The notes under the pieces were generated by a model. It worked only from the letters and a program-made list of their open reading frames with translations, was not told the origin of the DNA and made no database searches. This document shows, piece by piece, positions 16,315-25,731 of a stretch of DNA of 45,785 bases. Position numbers and translations under genes: made by a program. The first letter of the stretch is position 1. Every line of letters begins with the position of its first letter. Source of the stretch: an uncultured Dorea sp. (GTDB lineage Bacteria; Bacillota; Clostridia; Lachnospirales; Lachnospiraceae); assembly GCA_910579925.1 (NCBI GenBank), contig CAJTVY010000029.1, positions 1 to 45,785 on the forward strand, given 5' to 3'.

Positions 16315-17208
16315 CTTCTTTTCAGAGCCGAAAATTTCAGATCCCACCGCTCCTATAACAATAATAACCGCTCCGGCCATCTGCAGAAGCGTCAGATGTT
16401 CATGAAAGACCAGGAACCCCACAAGCGTCCCTACAACCACTTCCAGAGCGGAAAGAATGCTGGTTGTAGTGGCTTCTACATACTGGGTTGATTTCACACA
16501 GGCTACATTGGCGACCATGGTACACAGGATTCCGATTCCAAACAGATTCCAGATCAGCTCAGATACGGGCATACTGCTCATATGCGCAGAAACTGCATGA
16601 AAGTCCATACCAGCCATTAAGACCAGCGCAGCGCCCAGGAATCCATACACTAACAGCGTGTCTCTCTCATAATCCTTTGCAAAATATTTCGGAAGCAGGA
16701 TCTGTAATGCCACCCCCACGCCATTAATAATTCCTGCCAGGATTCCGATTCCATCCAGTTTCACGTCTCCGCCGCCAATCAGATCAGCCACCAGAACCGC
16801 TCCCACAAGACAGATAAAAATGGTCAGAATCTTACTCTTCTGAAGCTTTTCCCGAAACATAAACCTTCCCAGAATCGCCACCCAGACAGGACTCATAAAC
16901 ATCAGCACAGTCGCCACTCCCACCGGTATTCTGGACACCGCCATACTATAACTCACAAAGCTTACACTATAGGCCGCTGCGCCATAGATCAGACAGATTG
17001 CGATTCCCTTAAGGTTGATTTTCAAGGCCGCGGGATTTGTAAAAAGCAGAAACAGGAAATAAGCGGCTCCTGCCAGCCCGCAGCGAAAAAAAGAAATTTC
17101 AAGGCTGGTAAACTGATACTGTGACAGATCTCTTACGAACACACCCATGATCCCCCACATGACAGCCGTAATAACGGCCAGCGCCATCCCTTTTGCACGA
17201 TCATTCAT
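16312..17208 (-). CDS. EamA/DMT-family transporter
   Basis: 298 aa integral membrane protein with about ten predicted TM helices in two repeated EamA halves (first half about 7-135, second about 150-292). Typical features are the N-terminal AVITAVMWGIMGVFVRD and the second-half GIGILCTMVANVACVKSTQY with VVGTLVGFLVFHE. The family exports or imports small metabolites; the substrate cannot be read from sequence. The gene overlaps the end of the upstream amidohydrolase gene by 8 bases and uses GGAG within it, so the two are translationally coupled. The pair may handle one compound (hydrolysis plus transport), which is inference. Confidence 0.9.
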   Translation of the reverse strand: MNDRAKGMALAVITAVMWGIMGVFVRDLSQYQFTSLEISFFRCGLAGAAYFLFLLFTNPAALKINLKGIAICLIYGAAAYSVSFVSYSMAVSRIPVGVATVLMFMSPVWVAILGRFMFREKLQKSKILTIFICLVGAVLVADLIGGGDVKLDGIGILAGIINGVGVALQILLPKYFAKDYERDTLLVYGFLGAALVLMAGMDFHAVSAHMSSMPVSELIWNLFGIGILCTMVANVACVKSTQYVEATTTSILSALEVVVGTLVGFLVFHEHLTLLQMAGAVIIVIGAVGSEIFGSEKK

Positions 17209-18811
17209 GACTGATTTCTCCGTTTGTGTATATTACCTGGTTATCTTTGATTGTCATTAAGACTCTGATATCCGCCAGTTCTTCTTCTGGCGCTTCCAGC
17301 GGATTCCTGTCAAGAATCACAAAATCCGCCCGCTTATCGCACTCAATACTTCCTTTTTCCTTTTCCTCAAAATACTGATATGCACCATGAACCGTTATGG
17401 CTTTAAGCGCATCCAGTACGGAAATCTTCTGGTTTTCTCCAATGATTTTTCCAGTCTTTGATCTGCGGTTCACCGCGCTCCATACCGTGCGCATCATATC
17501 TGGGGGAACCACAGGCGTATCCTGGTGAAAAGTATAACGCATGCCATAATCAACGGCATCCTTTACAGGCGAGATCTGACTGCCTCTCTTGGATCCGAAA
17601 TTCTTAAGATGAATGTCTCCCCAGTAGTACGTGTGCGCCACAAAGAAGCTTGGCATCATCCCGATGGCAGCCATTGCTTTCAACTGGTCTTTCCTCACAA
17701 GCTGGGCATGCACCATCACCGCCCGGTAAAGATCTTTCTCCTCTCTTTCAGCCAGCGCTTTCTCAAACTGTGCGATATACTGCCCTGCCGCGGCGTCTCC
17801 GTTGCAGTGTGCAAGAAGCTGCTGTTTCCTGTTAAGCGCCGTTTCAATATACTCCTTAAGTTTTTCGTCTGCATGAATCGGATATCCGCAATACGTCTCT
17901 TCTCCTTCATAAGGTTTCGTCATCCACGCAGTCTTTCCCTGTGGCGATCCATCCAGAAATATCTTGTATCCGCCCATTTTCAGGTGTCCGAAATAGCGAT
18001 TAGCATATGCCGGCTCTTCTTCCATAAGATCCGCCGCCGTCATAATATCCACATATCCTACCACGTCCAGTTTCAACAGGCCGCTTTCAGAAGCGTACTT
18101 TAACAGCTGAAACAACGGTTTTGCTACCATTCCATCCTGAACCGTGGTCACGCCGTAACTGGCATACAGATTCTGCGCCTCACTGATCAGCTGCAGCAGT
18201 TCCTCCATCGAAGGCATAGGAAGCCCGGACTGGAATGCCATAAACGCTTTTTCCTCCATGTACCCGTCCAGAACCCTGGTATCCCCGACTCTCCCATATC
18301 TTCCGCCAGGACAGTCTTTCGTATCTTCATCAATGTTCTGAAGCTTAAGCCCTATGCTGTTCGCCACTCCCATGTGGGAAGAGGCATGGATCAGCGCCAC
18401 CGGATTGGTGTCGCTGATCTCATCTAGTACAAAGCGGTCCGGATGCCGCCTCTCTTCCAGGAAATTCTGGTCATAATTGCAGCCCACGATCCATGCATCT
18501 TCAGGCAGTTTCCTCTTTTCGGCAAAATTTCTCATCGCCTCTATGATCTGGGCAAAATTAGTACAGAAGGATAAGTCACACTGAGTCATTGCATTTGCCG
18601 CCCCCACAAAGTGAGAATGGGCATCCACAAATCCCGGAAGCATGGTTTTCCCCTTAAGATCAACCACCTGGTCTGCAACAGTCATCTCAGCCATCACATC
18701 CTTCTGGTCTCCTACGGACCGGATACGTCCGTCTTCCACACAGACTGATTCTGCATATAAGGCTGATTCCTTCATGGTGATAATCGTTCCGTTATAGTAA
18801 AATGTTCTCAT
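17201..18811 (-). CDS. YtcJ-like metal-dependent amidohydrolase
   Basis: 536 aa, amidohydrolase superfamily, subgroup resembling YtcJ and N-substituted formamide deformylase. A small beta-sandwich of about 60 N- and C-terminal residues encloses a TIM barrel. The metal motif FVDAHSHF lies near residue 60, HCNGDAA in the middle, and the closing RADFVILDRNPLE is typical. The exact substrate is unknown. The start follows AGGAGGG. It is coupled to an EamA transporter and lies downstream of recN, separated from it by a terminator at 18840-18882. Confidence 0.88.
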   Translation of the reverse strand: MRTFYYNGTIITMKESALYAESVCVEDGRIRSVGDQKDVMAEMTVADQVVDLKGKTMLPGFVDAHSHFVGAANAMTQCDLSFCTNFAQIIEAMRNFAEKRKLPEDAWIVGCNYDQNFLEERRHPDRFVLDEISDTNPVALIHASSHMGVANSIGLKLQNIDEDTKDCPGGRYGRVGDTRVLDGYMEEKAFMAFQSGLPMPSMEELLQLISEAQNLYASYGVTTVQDGMVAKPLFQLLKYASESGLLKLDVVGYVDIMTAADLMEEEPAYANRYFGHLKMGGYKIFLDGSPQGKTAWMTKPYEGEETYCGYPIHADEKLKEYIETALNRKQQLLAHCNGDAAAGQYIAQFEKALAEREEKDLYRAVMVHAQLVRKDQLKAMAAIGMMPSFFVAHTYYWGDIHLKNFGSKRGSQISPVKDAVDYGMRYTFHQDTPVVPPDMMRTVWSAVNRRSKTGKIIGENQKISVLDALKAITVHGAYQYFEEKEKGSIECDKRADFVILDRNPLEAPEEELADIRVLMTIKDNQVIYTNGEISHE

Positions 18812-18839
18812 CCTATTCCCTCCTGGCTTTATTATTATG

Positions 18840-18882
18840 TAAAATCAGAGCAGATATAACACAATCTCTTATACCTGCTCCA
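18840..18882 (-). terminator. Terminator of the recN operon
   Basis: A stem of 12 bp or more (18848-18859 with 18869-18880, one mismatch/wobble) and a 9-nt loop, followed on the minus strand by GATTTTAC. An alternative pairing uses the end of recN (GATATAAC with GTTATATC). It ends the long asp23-recN transcript before the amidohydrolase gene. Confidence 0.6.
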
Positions 18883-18893
18883 CTCCTGCTCTG

Positions 18894-20570
18894 TTATATC
18901 CGTGTCTGTCTTGCCAGTTCTTTCATCTCAACGGCGCTTCTTAGCACGGTATCCGTAATCTTAGCGCCGCCTAGAATCCTTGCCAGTTCCGTTACGGACT
19001 CCTGCTCGTCAAGCCTGCGGATTTCTGTTCTGGTCACACCATTATGGGTTGCCTTTTCAATCATAAAATGATGGTCTGCCATAGCCGCAATCTGGGCCAG
19101 ATGGGTAATACAGATGACTTGATGTCCCTTTCCGATCACCGCCATCTTCTCAGAAACCTTCTGCGCCGTCCTGCCGCTGATCCCCACGTCAATCTCGTCG
19201 AAGATCAGAGTCTCGATCTCGTCCCGTTTTGCCATCACCGACTTAATGGCCAGCATAATACGGGACAGTTCGCCTCCGGAAGCCACATTTGCCAGGGGTT
19301 TTAGAGGCTGACCGGGATTTAAGGATATCATAAATTCCACCTCGTCTATGCCCTCTGGGGTGTATTCCTTCGTCTGAGTAAACTGTATCCCGAACTGCAC
19401 ATTTTCGAAGTTCAGATCCCGCAGTCCTTCCTCGATTGCCTTCTCCAGAACCTTCGCCTGTTTTTTCCTAAGGGAAGACAGGGACTTCCCATGCTTCTTC
19501 ACTTTCTCCTCCAAGGCAGCCATTCTCTGCCGCAGTTCTTCCATATACCGGTCATAGTCTTCCAGAATCTCAACCCGTTTCTCCTGCTGCCCACAGTATT
19601 CCAGAATCTTTTCAATGGAGTCGCCGTACTTTGTCTTAAGACGATTGATCTCATTCAGACGGTTCTCCGTCTCATGAAATTCCTCCTCCGAGAACTCACA
19701 CTCACTCCCATATGCCGCAAGCTCCCTGTTAAAATCGTTCAGCAGACTGTCAATCTCCACCAGCTGGTCGTAAAGCCCAGAGGCCGTATCGTCATACTGT
19801 GCAATGCCTGAAATGGCATGAATGGCCCGGCTCAGATTCTCACTGGCGTTCTCATTGCCCTCGCTGGTATACAGATAAGCCTCGTTGACACATTCCGCAA
19901 TCTCCTTGCTGTTGGCCATCCTGCGGTAGAGAACCTCCAGGTCTTCATCCTCCCCCGGCTTTAAATCCGCCTCCCGAATCTCCTCTGTCTCGAACTTAAG
20001 CAGCGATAACTCCCTGGCACGCTGGTTTTCATCCGATGATGTTTCCTTAAGTTCTTTCTCACAGGCCTTGAAATCCCGGTACGCTTCCCGCACCTTCTTC
20101 TTCTCCTCAGAAACCGTCTCCCGGGCAAAAGCGTCGACAATGCCCAGATGATTCTTCTTATACAGTAGTGACTGGTGCTCATGCTGACCGTGAATATCAA
20201 TCAGAATCTGCGCCGCCTCCTTAAGAAGTCCGATCTGGACAGTCTCACCGTTGATACGACTTACGCTTCTGCCGGACATCAGCCTCCGGCTTAACAGAAC
20301 GGCGCCCTCCTCAGGATAAATGTCTAGTTCTTTTAGCTTTCGTACCTGCTGCTCGTTTTCCACCAGAAACGTCAGTTCCACCAGACCGTAATCGGCCCCC
20401 TGCCTTAAGATGTCCTTTGAATACCTTCCGCCCAGGGCAAGATTCACAGAACCCAGGATGATAGATTTGCCTGCCCCTGTCTCTCCTGTCAGAATATTCA
20501 GTCCGTCCTCAAACTCTACCTCAATCTCATCAATCAGCGCCAGATTCTTTACATGTAAATTCTGTAACAT
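18894..20570 (-). CDS. recN: DNA repair protein RecN
   Basis: 558 aa SMC-like ATPase acting early in double-strand-break repair. Walker A GETGAGKS (29-36), long central coiled coils (about 150-400), signature ASGGELSR near residue 450 and Walker B LIFDEIDVGISG with the following H-loop region. Full family length. The start follows AGGAGG 4 nt away. It is last in the conserved operon, 8 bp behind argR, the usual argR-recN arrangement. Confidence 0.97.
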   Translation of the reverse strand: MLQNLHVKNLALIDEIEVEFEDGLNILTGETGAGKSIILGSVNLALGGRYSKDILRQGADYGLVELTFLVENEQQVRKLKELDIYPEEGAVLLSRRLMSGRSVSRINGETVQIGLLKEAAQILIDIHGQHEHQSLLYKKNHLGIVDAFARETVSEEKKKVREAYRDFKACEKELKETSSDENQRARELSLLKFETEEIREADLKPGEDEDLEVLYRRMANSKEIAECVNEAYLYTSEGNENASENLSRAIHAISGIAQYDDTASGLYDQLVEIDSLLNDFNRELAAYGSECEFSEEEFHETENRLNEINRLKTKYGDSIEKILEYCGQQEKRVEILEDYDRYMEELRQRMAALEEKVKKHGKSLSSLRKKQAKVLEKAIEEGLRDLNFENVQFGIQFTQTKEYTPEGIDEVEFMISLNPGQPLKPLANVASGGELSRIMLAIKSVMAKRDEIETLIFDEIDVGISGRTAQKVSEKMAVIGKGHQVICITHLAQIAAMADHHFMIEKATHNGVTRTEIRRLDEQESVTELARILGGAKITDTVLRSAVEMKELARQTRI

Positions 20571-20578
20571 ACTGCCTC

Positions 20579-21025
20579 CTATAAGACAATCCTGCCAATC
20601 TTATCCATCACCTTTGCCGTTTCCTCCACAGTCCGGATCGCACACATGATCGTGTCGTCGCCAGCGATGCTCCCCACGACCTCGCCCCATTTCATGGCGT
20701 CAATGGCCGCACACACCGCCATGGCCATTCCGGACACCGTCTTGATGACAAGGATATTCTGTGCCATATCCATTGAAACAAATCCATCCTTGAGAACTCT
20801 GATATATTTTTCATTCAGAAAACTCTCGTTCTGATGGATGACATACCGCTGCTTTCCGTTCTCTCCCGGGATCTTCGTAAGCTTCAGATCACGGATGTCT
20901 CTGGACACGGTAGCCTGGGTTACATTAAAGCCCTCCCGGTGCAGATAGTCCGCCAGTTCTTCCTGAGTCTCAATATGATTCTTATGGATCAGTTCAATGA
21001 TCTTCGCATGTCTGTTTCCCTTCAT
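20579..21025 (-). CDS. argR: Arginine repressor ArgR/AhrC
   Basis: 148 aa. An N-terminal winged helix (about 1-70, with SRDIRDLKLTKIP) is followed by the C-terminal hexamerisation and arginine-binding domain, with GSIAGDDTIMCAIR carrying the paired acidic residues (DD) that bind arginine. It represses arginine synthesis genes and activates catabolism in the presence of arginine. No ARG box was sought genome-wide. It begins 4 bp after nadK within the operon; AAAGG lies 11 nt before the ATG. Confidence 0.97.
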   Translation of the reverse strand: MKGNRHAKIIELIHKNHIETQEELADYLHREGFNVTQATVSRDIRDLKLTKIPGENGKQRYVIHQNESFLNEKYIRVLKDGFVSMDMAQNILVIKTVSGMAMAVCAAIDAMKWGEVVGSIAGDDTIMCAIRTVEETAKVMDKIGRIVL

Positions 21026-21029
21026 GGTG

Positions 21030-21863
21030 TCAATTTCCTTTCATCTTCCCTCGTAATGTTTCCAAAAAACTGACCTTGCTCAACTTTATCATCGTTGTGC
21101 AGGCATCAGACCTCAGCACCACAACCTTGTCCCCCGTCTTCAGAGAAACCGTATCCGCTCCGTCAAAGGCCACATACACTTCCTCCCTGGAACCATTACG
21201 TCCCGGGCCGATCTCAATCACAATCTCATCCTCAGAAGACAGAACGATACTCCTGGTGTTCAGCGCATGGGAACAGATGGGCGTGACAACAATCAGATTC
21301 GCCGTAGGCTCTACGATGGGTCCGCCTGCCGACAGGTTATATGCCGTGGAACCTGTCGGTGTAGAAAGCACCACTCCGTCCGCCTCATAGTCATTCAGAA
21401 GTTCTCCGTTGACATAAAGACGGAAATGTATAATATGAAGTTCCCCTTTCCTGGACACTACAATATCATTGAGAGACACATCCGTCCTGCCATCCTCAAA
21501 AATTCCTTTGAGCATCATCCGCCTCTCCAGGGCGTAATCGCCTGAAATAAGCTGCCTGACGGCCGAGTCAATTCCACTCACCTCCACCTCGGTAAGATAT
21601 CCGAGCGTCCCCATATTGACGCCCAGGATCGGGATATCCTTCTCCCAGAACAACCTTGCAACTTCAATCAGACTTCCGTCTCCGCCGATCACGATTGCAC
21701 AGTCTACATCCTTAGGTATGGAAGACCGGATAATCTTTTTATGTTCGTCTTTCTGACACAGAATACAGACCTTCCCCGCCGCCTCAAGAAGATCCACGAT
21801 CTTGCCGGTCACGGTCTGCCGGGTATCCTTTCCATCATTCGTAACAATTAAAAATCTGTCCAT
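21030..21863 (-). CDS. nadK: NAD kinase
   Basis: 277 aa. Phosphorylates NAD to NADP. The catalytic GGDGS motif (VIGGDGSLIEVAR) and the NE/D-rich dinucleotide loop LSTPTGSTAYNLSAGGPI are present. Length is normal. It is sandwiched between tlyA (6 bp) and argR (4 bp). Confidence 0.97.
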   Translation of the reverse strand: MDRFLIVTNDGKDTRQTVTGKIVDLLEAAGKVCILCQKDEHKKIIRSSIPKDVDCAIVIGGDGSLIEVARLFWEKDIPILGVNMGTLGYLTEVEVSGIDSAVRQLISGDYALERRMMLKGIFEDGRTDVSLNDIVVSRKGELHIIHFRLYVNGELLNDYEADGVVLSTPTGSTAYNLSAGGPIVEPTANLIVVTPICSHALNTRSIVLSSEDEIVIEIGPGRNGSREEVYVAFDGADTVSLKTGDKVVVLRSDACTTMIKLSKVSFLETLRGKMKGN

Positions 21864-21869
21864 TATTTT

Positions 21870-22682
21870 TTACCGTTCCTTCGCCAGCGTGTCAAATGCC
21901 AGATCTGTCACCTGTCGGACGTCTACATTCTCCTCAATGCAGCCCTCTCCCTCACATTTTTCAAGACACACCAGATATTCAATATTCCCTTCCGGTCCGC
22001 GGATCGGAGAAAAGTCAAGGTCCCGTACATCGAAGCCCGTACTCGTAGCGTAACCAAAAACCGCCTCTATCACTTCCACATGGGTGCTCTTCTCGCGCAC
22101 AACGCCCTTCTTCCCCACCTTCCTGCGCCCGGCCTCGAACTGAGGCTTGATAAGCGCCACTACCCGTCCCTGACTGCAAAGATAGCCGTAAATTGCCGGA
22201 AGCACCTTGGAAAGAGAGATAAAGGAAACGTCTACAGAAGAAAACTCCACCGGTTCCCCGATATCCTCCTGGGTCACGTAGCGGATATTGGTCTTCTCCA
22301 TACAGACGACTCGTTCATCCTGGCGCAGCTTCCAGTCCAGCTGGCCTCTTCCCACATCAATGGCATAAACCTTTTTAGCTCCATTCTGAAGCATACAGTC
22401 CGTAAATCCCCCCGTGGATGCGCCAACGTCTGTACATACCTTCCCCTTCACGTCCACGTCAAAATTCTGAAGGGCCTTTTCAAGTTTCAGGCCGCCCCGG
22501 CTCACATAGGGCAGGGCATGTCCCCGCACTTCTATCTCACACTCTGCCGGGAACGTCGCTCCCGCCTTATCCTCCCGCTGGCCGTCCACAAAGACGCTGC
22601 CGGACATGATAATAGCTTTGGCCTTCTCCCTGGAAGGGGCAAGATTCCTCTTCACCAGCAATAAATCTAAACGTTCTTTCAT
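21870..22682 (-). CDS. tlyA: TlyA family rRNA 2'-O-methyltransferase
   Basis: 270 aa. An N-terminal S4 RNA-binding domain (about 1-65, RLDLLLVKRNLAPSREKAKA) is joined to an FtsJ-like Rossmann methyltransferase with the SAM motif DVGASTGGFTDC. In mycobacteria TlyA methylates ribosomal RNA and affects capreomycin sensitivity; older annotation calls the family haemolysins. The first codon overlaps the dxs stop (ATGA), so the two are coupled. Confidence 0.94.
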   Translation of the reverse strand: MKERLDLLLVKRNLAPSREKAKAIIMSGSVFVDGQREDKAGATFPAECEIEVRGHALPYVSRGGLKLEKALQNFDVDVKGKVCTDVGASTGGFTDCMLQNGAKKVYAIDVGRGQLDWKLRQDERVVCMEKTNIRYVTQEDIGEPVEFSSVDVSFISLSKVLPAIYGYLCSQGRVVALIKPQFEAGRRKVGKKGVVREKSTHVEVIEAVFGYATSTGFDVRDLDFSPIRGPEGNIEYLVCLEKCEGEGCIEENVDVRQVTDLAFDTLAKER

Positions 22683-24562
22683 AGCAACTCTTCTCCGTCT
22701 GTAATTCTGCGGTAAGCTCTGATCATCTTCTCCGTCATCGTCTTTACATCAATTCCTGTCTCCTCCCTAAGAGCCTGAATACTGCCATGCTCCACATAAT
22801 CATCGGGAAGCGCCAGCGGCAGTACATGAGCCTTAAGTCCTTTTCTGCTGACATATTCCATCACATGCTCTCCAAATCCTCCGGTCTGCACATTCTCCTC
22901 TACCGTTGCGACAAGCAGGTGATCCTGGCATAAATCCTCGATCATCTCTTCATCAACCGGCTTGACAAACCGGGCGTTGGCCAGCGTACAGCAGTATCCC
23001 TGTCTCTTAAGTTCATCCCTGACTTCTGAAGCCGCCTCAAACATGTGTCCCACACTTATAATGGCAATCTTACTCTCCCTGTACACCATCTCGCCTTTCC
23101 CATACTCCAAAGGGCTGCGATATTCCTCATATCCGTCATAAGCTTCTCCTCTGGGATAACGCAGGGCAACCGGCCCCTGACAGGAAAGGGCAAAGCGAAG
23201 CATATCTGCCAGTTCCCACTTATTCTTCGGGGACATGACCGTCATATTCGGGATGCTGCTCAGATAAGACAGATCAAAAATGCCCTGGTGAGTCTCGCCG
23301 TCGCTTCCTACCAGACCGGCCCGGTCTACCGCAAAGACCACCGGCAGGTTCTGAAGAGCCACGTCATGGATCATCTGGTCATATGCCCGCTGCAGAAACG
23401 ACGAATACACCGCAAATACCGGACGAACCCCTCCTGCGGCAAGCCCCGCCGCAAATGTGACGCCATGAGCCTCCGCAATTCCCACGTCAAAGAACCTCGT
23501 CGGATAAAGCTTTCGAAACCTGGAAAGCCCTGTTCCGTCTGCCATGGCCGCAGTGATCGCCACGATCTCGGGACGATTCCTCGCCTCATCACAGAGTACT
23601 TTGCCAAATACATCCGTGTAACTGTCCTTCTTCTTCGCCGTCTCCGGCTCCCCAGTCTCGATCTGGAAGGGCCCGATACCATGGAACTTATCAGGGCGCT
23701 TCTCAGCCGGTTCGTATCCCTTGCCTTTCTCCGTGATAACATGGAGAAGCACGGGCCCGTCCATTCTGCGCGCCTCTCTAAGAGCGCGGCACAATATGGG
23801 AATATTATGGCCCGGGATAGGGCCAAGATAAGTAAGCCCCATATCCTCGAAGAACATTCCCGGAACCACAAGCTGCTTTATGCTGCTTTTTGTCTTTCGC
23901 ATCTTACGGATCATAGAATCTCCGACTACGGGAACCTTGTTAAGGGCAGCCGTGACTCCTTTCTTAAGGCCCGTATAAAAGTCCGCCGTACGAAGTCCCG
24001 CCAGATACTTGGACATACCGCCTACATTTTCTGAAATAGACATATTATTATCATTCAGAACGATGATGAAATTCGTATCAAGGGAAGAAGCATTATTCAG
24101 CGCCTCATACGCCATCCCTCCGGTCAGTGATCCATCCCCGATTACGGATATCACACTGTAATCCTCTCCTTTTAAGTCCCTTGCCTGCACATAACCAAGC
24201 CCCGCCGAAATTGACGTCGAACTGTGACCTGTGTCAAACGCATCGCATGCACTCTCTTTTCGCTTTGGAAATCCGCTCATTCCCCCGTATTTGCGCAACT
24301 CGTCAAAGCCTTCCTTCCTTCCGGTCAGAAGCTTATGGGTATAAGACTGGTGTCCCACATCCCAGATAATCTTATCCTTTGGCAGGTCGAAGACCAGGTG
24401 CATTGCCATCGTAAGTTCCACAACGCCCAGATTCGAGGCAAGATGTCCCCCGCTTTTACTGATCTTCTCAATCAGAAACTTCCGGATCTCTTCTGCCAGC
24501 AGTTCCAGTTCCTCCGTTTCCAGGGTTTTGATATCGTTCTCCTTCTGTATCCTCTCTAACAT
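22679..24562 (-). CDS. dxs: 1-deoxy-D-xylulose-5-phosphate synthase
   Basis: 627 aa thiamine-diphosphate enzyme for the first step of the MEP isoprenoid pathway (pyruvate plus glyceraldehyde-3-phosphate). Seen: thiamine-diphosphate motif GDGSLTGGMAYEALNN, HQSYTHKLLTGR, and the transketolase central domain AVDRAGLVGSDGETHQG. Full length. It follows ispA by 14 bp, so prenyl precursor synthesis and chain elongation are encoded together. GAGGGG precedes the start. Confidence 0.98.
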   Translation of the reverse strand: MLERIQKENDIKTLETEELELLAEEIRKFLIEKISKSGGHLASNLGVVELTMAMHLVFDLPKDKIIWDVGHQSYTHKLLTGRKEGFDELRKYGGMSGFPKRKESACDAFDTGHSSTSISAGLGYVQARDLKGEDYSVISVIGDGSLTGGMAYEALNNASSLDTNFIIVLNDNNMSISENVGGMSKYLAGLRTADFYTGLKKGVTAALNKVPVVGDSMIRKMRKTKSSIKQLVVPGMFFEDMGLTYLGPIPGHNIPILCRALREARRMDGPVLLHVITEKGKGYEPAEKRPDKFHGIGPFQIETGEPETAKKKDSYTDVFGKVLCDEARNRPEIVAITAAMADGTGLSRFRKLYPTRFFDVGIAEAHGVTFAAGLAAGGVRPVFAVYSSFLQRAYDQMIHDVALQNLPVVFAVDRAGLVGSDGETHQGIFDLSYLSSIPNMTVMSPKNKWELADMLRFALSCQGPVALRYPRGEAYDGYEEYRSPLEYGKGEMVYRESKIAIISVGHMFEAASEVRDELKRQGYCCTLANARFVKPVDEEMIEDLCQDHLLVATVEENVQTGGFGEHVMEYVSRKGLKAHVLPLALPDDYVEHGSIQALREETGIDVKTMTEKMIRAYRRITDGEELL

Positions 24563-24576
24563 CGCCCATCCCCTCT

Positions 24577-25479
24577 CTATCTGTCCCTGTGGATCAGTTG
24601 GAGTAAGAGATGCTCCAGAAACGCATTCTCTCCTGACAGTTCATGAAGCAGGCGGATTGCCTCTTCTGACAGCCGCTTCACTTCCTTTTCTGCCTCTTGA
24701 ATCCCCATCAGGGTAACATAGGTTGTCTTCTCATTCTTCTCATCACTGTGAGTGGGCTTCCCCAGTGTCTCACTGCTGCTGGTCACATCCAGAATATCAT
24801 CTTTTATCTGGAATGCCACCCCTACATACCCGGCAATCTTCTCGACCTTACGAACCTCTTCCTCAGAGGCGCCGCCAAGAATCGCCCCGATCATCATGGA
24901 CGCCTCAATCAGCGCAGCCGTCTTAAGCCGGTAGATGGTATCAAGCACCTCTCGGGAAATCCCATGCCCCGTCTCTTTCACATCAATGACCTGACCGCCG
25001 ATCATCCCATAGATTCCAGCTTTTTCACCAAGAACCGTCAATGCCCTTCCAATGGCAAGACTGTCCTCGGGATCGGTTACAAACGCCTTAAAAGCCGTCT
25101 CAAACGCATAATTTAACAGAGCGTCCCCTGCAAGAATCCCCATATCCTCCCCGTAGACAACATGGGTGGTCTTCCGCCCCCGCCGGTATTCATCGTTATC
25201 CATGGCCGGCAGGTCGTCATGGACCAGAGAATAGGTATGTATCATCTCAATGGCCGCCATGAAAGGACGCAGCGCCTTGGACGTCCCGTTATACAGACGA
25301 AACGTCTCCTGCATAAGCATGGGTCTGAGACGTTTGCCGCCCGCCAGAAGGCTGTATCCCATCGCCTCCATGATGATACTCTGATAGCCTTTCTGCTTTG
25401 GAAGGTACTCTGTAAGGATCCCTTCTATTTTCTGTACTTTCTGTTTCATCTGAATCTGAAAATCATTGTCAGAATTCAT
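24577..25479 (-). CDS. ispA: Geranyl/farnesyl diphosphate synthase
   Basis: 300 aa class I trans-prenyltransferase making farnesyl (or geranyl) diphosphate. The first aspartate-rich motif is DDLPAMDND, the second KDDILD; GGKRLRP marks the diphosphate-binding helix. The start at MNSDNDF is chosen because GAGGGTGG lies 5 nt upstream; an in-frame ATG 18 bases earlier has no site. It overlaps the end of xseB by 11 bases. Confidence 0.95.
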   Translation of the reverse strand: MNSDNDFQIQMKQKVQKIEGILTEYLPKQKGYQSIIMEAMGYSLLAGGKRLRPMLMQETFRLYNGTSKALRPFMAAIEMIHTYSLVHDDLPAMDNDEYRRGRKTTHVVYGEDMGILAGDALLNYAFETAFKAFVTDPEDSLAIGRALTVLGEKAGIYGMIGGQVIDVKETGHGISREVLDTIYRLKTAALIEASMMIGAILGGASEEEVRKVEKIAGYVGVAFQIKDDILDVTSSSETLGKPTHSDEKNEKTTYVTLMGIQEAEKEVKRLSEEAIRLLHELSGENAFLEHLLLQLIHRDR

Positions 25480-25693
25480 GTGTCCCACCCTCTTCATCTA
25501 ATATCAGCATCTTTTTTTCAACTTCGTCAATCCGTTCACTACACTTCTTCAATGCATCCATTCCCGTGTGATAAAGCCGGAAAGAATCCTCCAGAGATAC
25601 ATCCTCTCCCTCCATCTTCTGAATCACGGATTCCAGTTGTATAAATAACTCCTCCAGGCTTTGTTCTTCCCCTTTATTTATCTGTTCTGGCAT
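25469..25693 (-). CDS. xseB: Exodeoxyribonuclease VII small subunit
   Basis: 74 aa acidic, helical protein with the family core SLEELFIQLESVIQKMEGED and SLEDSFRLYHTG. Several XseB chains bind one XseA to form exonuclease VII, which degrades single-stranded DNA. It sits 38 bp behind xseA and overlaps ispA. TAGGA lies 4 nt before the ATG. Confidence 0.94.
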   Translation of the reverse strand: MPEQINKGEEQSLEELFIQLESVIQKMEGEDVSLEDSFRLYHTGMDALKKCSERIDEVEKKMLILDEEGGTHEF

Positions 25694-25731
25694 ACGTTCC
25701 TACCTCTCTTCCTGTTTCCCAGCCTGAAACC

